Shown here piece by piece: positions 58,801 to 64,000 of a DNA stretch of 64,000 nt. The notes beneath the pieces were generated by a model. It made no database searches. It saw only the letters and a list, made by a program, of their open reading frames with translations, and was not told the DNA's origin. Source of the DNA: Durusdinium trenchii. Lineage: Eukaryota > Sar > Dinophyceae > Suessiales > Symbiodiniaceae. The stretch is from contig CAXAMN010026805.1 in the NCBI GenBank assembly GCA_963970005.1, forward strand, positions 1,133,390 through 1,197,389, given 5' to 3'. The stretch's first letter is position 1. Every line of letters begins with the position of its first letter. The position numbers and the translations under genes are program-made.

Positions 58801-60665
58801 CACAACCTCACCGTGTGGAACCTCTGTGTGCGAGGCATTACAATGCAATCTTGGACATTTACAGGTTCTTGACTATGTTTCCCCAAGAGGAGACCAGATT
58901 CCGACATTTGCTCAAGCAAGCAACCCCATCAAAAACTTCCATCGCCCAAAGCTTCAAACAAGCATTCCGTTTCTTTAGCTTGGAATTGGAACCCACTGGG
59001 ATGATTCTCTTCCGAGGTAAGAAACTCGTGGATTGCATGTCGTTGGGGGTGCGTGAAGTCAAGAAGATTCTCCAGCAGCTTGCAAGGCATACCTGCTATG
59101 CTCAAGCGTCGTTGCAATCCAGGAAAGACTTTATAGCTCCTGGAGGCTTCCTTGATTTTCATTTGTCAACGCTTTTTCTGCGTAAACCTTCGTTTGAGGC
59201 AGAGACACCATCACCCGTCTCAGCATTTTTCCAAGCCCAGCTGGTTGGATGCGTGTTGACCAATGACCGTCTTGCGGCAGCCAAGCTGGTTGATTCCTCA
59301 CATTGTCGCTTGTGCATGGCTTCCAAAGAATCGCTCCCTCATCTTGTTCGAGAGTGCCCCATTATCCTTAATGATAATCCCCCACCGGTTTGTCATGAGC
59401 TTGGCCGCAACTTTGAACTCTTAGGTATAGTTGATCACCCTTGGTCTGTTCTTGCCAAAAAGCTAGAGGTTTCTAACCCCTCTTGTCTGCAGCCAGTCAA
59501 GTGGGAGACCCTGGCTGAACCAGTTCTCGTGTGGACGGATGGATCAGTCATGTGGCCGGAGCATTTTGCACTCACGTGCGCTGGTTTTGCCGTCGTCAAT
59601 GCCGACAATCAGGTTATCGCCCATGGTCCTGTTGCACATTGGTCATTGACTAGCTACACTGCCGAACTTTGGGCCCTAATACATGCGTTCACTTATGCTA
59701 GTGGTCCTGTTCACGTGCGAAGTGACTGCAAAACTTTGGTTGATCAAGTCTCTTGGATGTGCACCAATCAGCAAGTGCAACCCCAATGGCCTCACCTTCC
59801 CTGGTGGAACTTTTTGTTTGCTCTTGTATTGGAACGCCAACAGGTTGCTCCACAACCGCTTAGTGTTGACTGGATACCTGCGCACCTGTTGGAGCATATC
59901 CCAGAACACCTAATAGACGATGATATGGCACGAGCCAACGGCTCCACCGTTCGAGATATACACCATAATAGGACGGCCGACCATGCCGCAAAAAGAGCTG
60001 CGCTGGCAAATGCTGCAATCCAGCATCAGCTCTATCCAGAGGTTTGTCGTGCTGTTCTCCAACGTCAGGAGTGGTTGACACGCCTTTGCATGCTGTTGGG
60101 GCAGGAGGTCTCCAAAGAAATTCATGAAACGGATGATGAAAGACTTGAGGAAACTCTTACACCTGAAGCGCAATTTCCCAACCTCCAATGGCATGCTGAT
60201 CCGACATGCTTTCCTTGGAAATTTGAACAAGAGTGGCCCTCAGTACCCGAGAAATGGCCCTTTGCTGTTGAAGACTGGGCGAACTTTGGAACCTTCATTA
60301 AAGCACTACAGTGGTCATGCCAAGCTGACATGAGAGTTTCTTTTACGGAGCTCGCTGTCCTTTTTGTGCATTTTGGGACACCATGTACACAACTGGCTGA
60401 TGAACACTGTACTTTCCAAGCTTTAGCGAAATGGTTAAAATCGTCCTTTGCCTTCTGTCGCCGACAACTTGGACGGGCTATCACGCCGGGCAAATACGAA
60501 CCTCACATTGCCCATACATGGGGCAAATTCATGCCACCAGGGACACTGTGTGGTTGTCGACCCTTTTTCTCCGACGACGCACTTCATTTGCTCACAAAGG
60601 TGTCCCGAAAAGTTACAGGGGCTGCAATGAGCGCCTGGGCCTTTCCTGTTGGTGAGTTTAGGTAG
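55899..60665 (+). CDS. LINE ORF2: AP endonuclease, reverse transcriptase, RNase H
   Basis: 1588 residues. AP-endonuclease motifs lie at about 50-300 (CVQETR, IIAGDFQLPP near 212, SSIDGIL, QHRPIKATF). The reverse transcriptase follows (APGLDGW, GIKIDKAKCFD, NGVAQGCSLS, and FIDDAYLW near 806, a FADD variant). A Cys/His motif CRLCMASKESLPHLVREC sits near 1137. RNase H shows WTDGSV near 1212, YTAELWAL, VRSDCKTL and RTADHAA. Domain order fits the APE-type LINE clades with RNase H. The start codon is the first in frame after ORF1, and translation could begin differently. Confidence 0.94.
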   Translation: MDETIAVSFCTSDWLVISNKCFVRVWGVRFQDFDATCGFPGEGPNQSSSWTIATVNVGSLKTSTSWKNCHANVTCVQETRVGKNGVIHASKLVQQEGSHLFHGELLPGLLSSHGVTRTPHGGVAILAAKELATELLPGEDATGLYVKLRATKRVQACWIQLTRHLRALVFSVYCKTAASADKHILDFNNSLLSDILSVASQWGDIPIIIAGDFQLPPLQYPVVAHATNYLHWCDVLQVATGEDTSRPLTFSMDGNFTGYGDGCSSIDGILTNSFATAALASVEVLPFFRVQHRPIKATFNWKTIWQQGFKLYKPAPFVFPPGFKSHAFDAPAYPHHEHIENKWHFANSLCIDTLLDQGASWGIGPQERGKAVRTRPKQICPGQNHSGAATTKRGSWLANALGGLLEIQAFHTQVIQPGPRKVICHRTIVKTWSRLFWLQAPCLWPYERNPTLVEVARAIQWVQDTQAVLELKCKLRRIQAWKNKINDSAKVGSAYLFRHLKNKNAEEPANLIIDQQKNIVFAPREAIAEINQQWDTVYSANEGFPHPLKMLELVWPQVHNFAQSCSVPDLSAHDLFLTVKSRRADAAPGLDGWRTLEMQMLPLQCFEAFALLFREVEENSTHLPQALATAKQVILNKNGSSEPLQKRLITLLPVILLAYTGARFRHLREWQSAVMPFQLQGGIPARQMSAIHTHFALSVDQAKSDSEPLIGIKIDKAKCFDRIIPQYAGALMLTFGVPKGIVSVFLKLYSQLERHLQYKSWFAPAATHSANGVAQGCSLSLIAVNVHMKAWIHMLDVLPTVAARAFIDDAYLWTRLIHSQDLFKAIQITKAWDDLVGQAMNSNKCSVWGTTSAARKCVKALFPDMSLVLELEVLGVYIRTSDRCAMHFSEDKCAKILADIKNIGALPLSISQKAKIIGCKVIPQCTYNAAINGIPAKALARIQGEIVNVLWNRRPHWRSRFLVFAFLAQPHRVEPLCARHYNAILDIYRFLTMFPQEETRFRHLLKQATPSKTSIAQSFKQAFRFFSLELEPTGMILFRGKKLVDCMSLGVREVKKILQQLARHTCYAQASLQSRKDFIAPGGFLDFHLSTLFLRKPSFEAETPSPVSAFFQAQLVGCVLTNDRLAAAKLVDSSHCRLCMASKESLPHLVRECPIILNDNPPPVCHELGRNFELLGIVDHPWSVLAKKLEVSNPSCLQPVKWETLAEPVLVWTDGSVMWPEHFALTCAGFAVVNADNQVIAHGPVAHWSLTSYTAELWALIHAFTYASGPVHVRSDCKTLVDQVSWMCTNQQVQPQWPHLPWWNFLFALVLERQQVAPQPLSVDWIPAHLLEHIPEHLIDDDMARANGSTVRDIHHNRTADHAAKRAALANAAIQHQLYPEVCRAVLQRQEWLTRLCMLLGQEVSKEIHETDDERLEETLTPEAQFPNLQWHADPTCFPWKFEQEWPSVPEKWPFAVEDWANFGTFIKALQWSCQADMRVSFTELAVLFVHFGTPCTQLADEHCTFQALAKWLKSSFAFCRRQLGRAITPGKYEPHIAHTWGKFMPPGTLCGCRPFFSDDALHLLTKVSRKVTGAAMSAWAFPVGEFR

Positions 60666-60702
60666 TTTTCTCATCCTTGCATGTTCAGTGGACGTTTTCG
60701 TT

Positions 60703-60729
60703 TAGCGCTCCAGTAGAATGCTGGCGCTA
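60703..60729 (+). other. hairpin in LINE 3' tail
   Basis: TAGCGCTCCAG pairs with CTGGCGCTA: 9 base pairs with a 2-nt bulge and a 7-nt loop. It may be the RT recognition structure, since there is no poly-A tail. Confidence 0.5.
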
Positions 60730-60775
60730 CAGGCCACCTCAATGGAGGGGATTCCGACCGTGGCCGCGAGAGGTA

Positions 60776-60792
60776 GAAGAGAATTTCCCATT
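60776..60792. repeat. target-site duplication of LINE, right (17 bp)
   Basis: Exact copy of 49892-49908. Confidence 0.92.
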
Positions 60793-60999
60793 CAATCAGG
60801 GGGGGTTATTAATCAAGAGTCTACATCACATGTTGTTACCCAGATTTCCAGCAATTTCCTCGCAGCATCCAAAAGCTCACAGAGCTGGTTGGGATGGTGC
60901 ACCATGCAAAAGCATTGTATGCAACATGCCATCAACTCCGGACATTCTGAATGACTGACTGAATCCGTTCCGCGAATGTGTGAAGATTTGGCACCTTAG

Positions 61000-61191
61000 G
61001 AACCTGATGATCGTTTTCTTGAAGCCACTCTCAGTGAGATCTGGGCAGATGGCTTGCTTGACTCCGACCTGAAGCCCGAACGTGGCAGCTTGGAATGTGC
61101 CACTATGGCTGCCTGGAGCTCTACATCAGCCACTGCAAGTGCTGCACTGCCAAAGGCGGCAGAAGCGATTGAGTGGTTGCTGCTCCGTGGT
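61000..61191 (+). CDS. HEAT gene exon
   Basis: 64 codons after CTTAG, beginning EPDDRFLEATLSEIWADGLL and ending KAAEAIEWLLLRG. GC donor, phase 0. Confidence 0.7.
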
Positions 61192-63962
61192 GCTCCTGCG
61201 ACTGGGATCCGAGTTTTGTTGCCCAAAGACCTGAACAAAGGACTGGACGTCGGGACCAATTCGGGACGTATATGGATCAACAGATCATACATGATCACAT
61301 ATCATACCTAGTTGGGGCATCTACGATAGTATAAACACTTCTTCAGAGTGAGTAAGTTCTCATTGTCCCTCACTCCATGAGGCCAGCGTGCTCTTGCCCG
61401 AAGAGCCCGGCGCTTTGAAGGCTCGCATGAAAGCCTTGCGATTGCTACGCGCCTTCGGCGCCACGTTTGGTGCAACCCGGAAGCTGCCAACGTTTGGGGC
61501 GCAGCTTGCGGAGTATGTCATTTGCAAGACGCCCCCGTGCTTTGTGTGATTGATTGTCCTAGAAACCAGTGTGGATCCATCTGAACCATTTAGCTGGTAT
61601 GTCCTTGGCGTTGTTGCTGCAACTTTTGTGGTGACAGTTCACGAATGTATATAGATCATTGCTTCAATCAACAGGCGGACGAGGCGGAGATGTGAAAGCT
61701 TGTTCCTTAAGCATCACCCTCCACCCCAAAACACTGCACCTGCATTAGGTGGGACTAGAAATGCACCCCCTTCCGTTGACAAAAGATCTGGGTATATTGG
61801 GGAGGCTAGTGAAAACTGAGAAAGCTTGAATCCCCTATGCCCATGGCTCAGGTGATTTGGGGCCAGTGGTTTGCCCAGCAGTCGCAGCTGCCGTTGCTGG
61901 CTGCCTGAGAGATCCCGAGGTCAAAGGCCGGGCTCTGAAACAAAAAACATGACCTTCTGTCCGAAGGCTGATGCACCAGTACTCCTGTTTCTTTTTGGGC
62001 CTTTCTCATAGGTCTTTGAAAAGACCTATAGTGCTGAGGGAGAGGCAGCAACGAAGCCGTTCGAACAAATGCAGCGAGTAGCTCCATTTGTGCTTCATCC
62101 GCAGGTCGTCGTGCGGCTGCCCAAAGCCTGGCGGCCTTGGGCCCCAGTGTGGCAAAGCACGCACCTAGGGCGATACCCCGACTGCTCAGGCTGGTCGTAG
62201 ATCAGAGGGATGGAAGGTCTTGGATTTATAGATCATAACTGACTATATAATTATGGTGTCTCTGGACCTTATGGCTCTGGTTCCGCCGTGTTCCGCCATG
62301 TTCCGCCTAACACACCTTGTTTTTGTTGGCTGTGGATCTCAGTCAGCTTCCTGTTTTTTGAAATGCAAGACTACTGTATTCCATTCAGTCTAAGAAGGCA
62401 CGCCTGAGCACGGAAAACGCCGTGGAGACCACCATTTTGGGGTGCAGGCTTTTTCGAGATCCGGATCCTTTGCTGCTTGGTGAACAATGCGGGCGTGACA
62501 GCCATTGGAAGCCGCTTTCAGCTCATGAAGTCAGTCTAAGAGTCTTCAATAGTCTTCATGTTGGTGCGGGGCAGTCATCATATCTTCTTGTTACTAGTAG
62601 CCAGTAGCTTCTTGTTCCTAGCAGTAAGGCCAGGAGCCCCGAACGTAGCTTGATGGGCGCCATGATTCTCCGCTTTCCAAACCCCACCCAGATGTGCCGA
62701 AGACGCTGCCGTGGCGCTGGGCCACCTGGGCACGGACGCGCTGGGCGCGGCGGTGGCCGAACTGCGTTCGGCCGAGGGGTCGACTGCTGTGGGCGTGAAG
62801 GCGTTGGCGTGTCGCGCTCTGGGAGAGGCTGGGCATGAAGCTGCAGCTGCTTGGCCCATGACGTGGGTTGGAAGGCTGAAGGCCACTGAAGGTGGGAGAT
62901 GTGGGGCAAGGGGAACATGATGGAACATGGTAACATGGGTGAAGAAGTTGATTTCAGTCTGTCAGTATCAGCTTGGGGGTTGACGCTTGCATCAGCTTGC
63001 GTCCAAGAGATTTAAGATGATTTGAGATGCCATGCCTTTGGAGCTCTCCGAGGCTTTTGGCACAGATCTTCTGGAGCTTTTGCAGTCCGAGCACGCTGTG
63101 CTAAGAGCCAGTGCCAGCCAGGCTTTAGGTGGGACTGATGCACGGAAGTGGATGCATAATATATGCAACATGTCCGTTCTCCAAGCCGCGCCTCGACCTC
63201 CCTGCAGGTCGCATCGGAGCCGCACACGCTGGAGACCTCTCACTGTGCTCCTTGCTGGCCCACCTGGCCACGGAAGATCAGGTGCTTTGGTGACAGATGA
63301 CGGGTCACCAGTGGGAACAAGAGGGAAATCAGAGGTGATTTTTCGGGATCGATTTTTCTGGGACGTCTGTGATTTCATGTGGCCAGCTGTGATTTCATAT
63401 GGGGCCGTTTCTTTCACGTGGGTTCTTTGAAGCCATTCTCCAAAAATATGCCACTACTTCAGGTTCACTACTGGCCAATTTCCACTGGCCCTGATGCAGC
63501 AAGGTCTTCATGAACTCGGAAGTCTAGTTCAGTCGCCTGGGTGGAACCCTTTCTCTACTTGACCAAGGGGTTCTTGAATCAGAACCACTATTGGGATTCT
63601 GTTCATTCCTAAAGACATCTCGTGATATTGCGATACGGTCATCATGACATGTGCACATGGAACTCAATTCCTTGCTTCCCTGAAATTAGTAAGTCTAAAT
63701 TTGTGTGCTGGCAGCACGTAAGCTTGTATAGTTGGTTCCTGTGGTCAACATGAGCATGTCAAAAGCTCCGAACCCTGTAGGTGACCAACAATACTCAATA
63801 CAGTTTGGTTGCTTAGTGGTTCATACCACCCAAACATCGCTGCCCGACACGAGTTCGACAGCGAGCTCGCACATCGCTGGGTGACTGAGGATTGCACGAC
63901 GCGGGAGGCTGCAGTTACAGCACTTGGTCTTCTCGCCACCGAGGTCAAGCGCCCCTTGGGCA
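61000..63962 (+). CDS. HEAT-repeat protein, multi-exon, runs off the right edge
   Basis: Seven exons link in phase: 61000-61191, 61382-61469, 62105-62156, 62692-62822, 63027-63128, 63208-63281, 63854-63962. They encode repeated helix pairs such as RRAAAQSLAALGPSVAK, EDAAVALGHLGTDALGAAV, RASASQALGRIGAAHAGDL and REAAVTALGLLATEV, with the A-A-L-G pattern of HEAT/PBS-lyase-like repeats. These form a protein-binding superhelix; the partner is unknown. The N-terminus is missing and may lie left of the LINE. Donors at 61192 and 62157 are GC, and at 62823 GA. Confidence 0.75.
61382..61469 (+). CDS. HEAT gene exon
   Basis: Encodes ASVLLPEEPGALKARMKALR, then LLRAFGATF. GT donor, phase 1. Confidence 0.72.
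62105..62156 (+). CDS. HEAT gene exon
   Basis: Encodes RRAAAQSLAALGPSVA after CCGCAG. GC donor, phase 2. Confidence 0.78.
62583..62650 (+). repeat. dispersed minisatellite family A, copy 5
   Basis: CTTCTTGTTACTAGTAGCC, CTTCTTGTTCCTAGCAG and GGCCAGGAGCCCCG units; ends 40 bp before a HEAT exon. Confidence 0.82.
62692..62822 (+). CDS. HEAT gene exon
   Basis: Encodes CAEDAAVALGHLGTDALGAA, then VAELRSAEGSTAVGVKALAC. GA donor at 62823, phase 1. Confidence 0.78.
63027..63128 (+). CDS. HEAT gene exon
   Basis: Encodes AMPLELSEAFGTDLLELLQS, then EHAVLRASASQAL. GT donor. Confidence 0.78.
63208..63281 (+). CDS. HEAT gene exon
   Basis: Completes QALGRIGAAHAGDL and continues SLCSLLAHLATEDQ. GT donor, phase 0. 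Confidence 0.78.
63854..63962 (+). CDS. HEAT gene exon, last in window
   Basis: Encodes FDSELAHRWVTEDCTTREAA, then VTALGLLATEVKR. A GTGAGT donor at 63963 shows that the gene continues beyond the window. Confidence 0.75.
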
Positions 63963-64000
63963 GTGAGTGGTCGAGACCCTCGTTGGAGACCGCCATGGTT

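Larger units (their letters stand above)
49909..60775 (+). mobile_element. full-length LINE with methyltransferase-bearing ORF1, 10867 bp
   Basis: Bounded by an exact 17-bp duplication. It holds a 153-nt 5' leader, ORF1 (1829 codons), a 347-nt spacer, ORF2 (1588 codons: AP endonuclease, reverse transcriptase, RNase H) and a 110-nt 3' tail without poly-A. Both ORFs are open, so it is probably young and complete. It lies sense to the host genes, apparently in an intron. Confidence 0.95.

Overview
This window looks like nuclear DNA of a dinoflagellate, most likely a Suessiales / Symbiodiniaceae-type alga. The genes are long and intron-rich and all lie on the + strand. Their introns end in AG|G, but roughly half start with GC or GA instead of GT. 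Three exact CCCTAAA units (the TTTAGGG telomere type) lie inside the window. Retroelements and simple repeats fill much of the space. The species cannot be named from sequence alone.

Four host genes can be assembled by linking exons whose reading frame and splice phase agree. (1) About 3.3-10.3 kb: a voltage-gated cation channel with all six membrane segments S1-S6, a seven-arginine S4, a pore region and a C-terminal EF-hand-like tail. (2) About 13.8-34.5 kb: a probable RelA/SpoT-type alarmone ((p)ppGpp) synthetase recognised from four consecutive synthetase motifs. (3) About 37.2-48.5 kb: a protein with two Tudor-like modules followed by at least four S1 RNA-binding modules and perhaps a targeting leader. 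(4) 61.0 kb to the window end: a HEAT-repeat protein that runs off the right edge.

Three complete retroelement insertions sit between or inside these genes, each with target-site duplications. A Copia-type LTR element (15654-23970, - strand) has 183-bp LTRs differing at one base and one uninterrupted 2608-codon ORF. A small LTR element (26771-30646, - strand) has 174-bp LTRs, a frameshifted gag-protease-integrase region and no reverse transcriptase. A LINE (49909-60775, + strand) has two ORFs of 1829 and 1588 codons and a 17-bp target-site duplication. Both LTR elements lie antisense inside introns of gene 2, each just upstream of an exon.

The most striking result is that all three unrelated retroelements encode a cytosine-5 DNA methyltransferase-like domain. 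It is textbook-like in LINE ORF1 (motifs I, IV with PPC, VI, VIII and X) and divergent, but with the key Cys and Glu, between protease and integrase in both LTR elements. Retrotransposon-borne methyltransferases have been reported from dinoflagellates; the co-occurrence of three types in one 64-kb stretch is worth following up.

The remaining sequence is introns and intergenic DNA with microsatellites, two dispersed minisatellite families, a spaced CATTTTATAG motif array, and a few exon-like stretches that could not be assigned. No rRNA, tRNA or CRISPR features were recognised.
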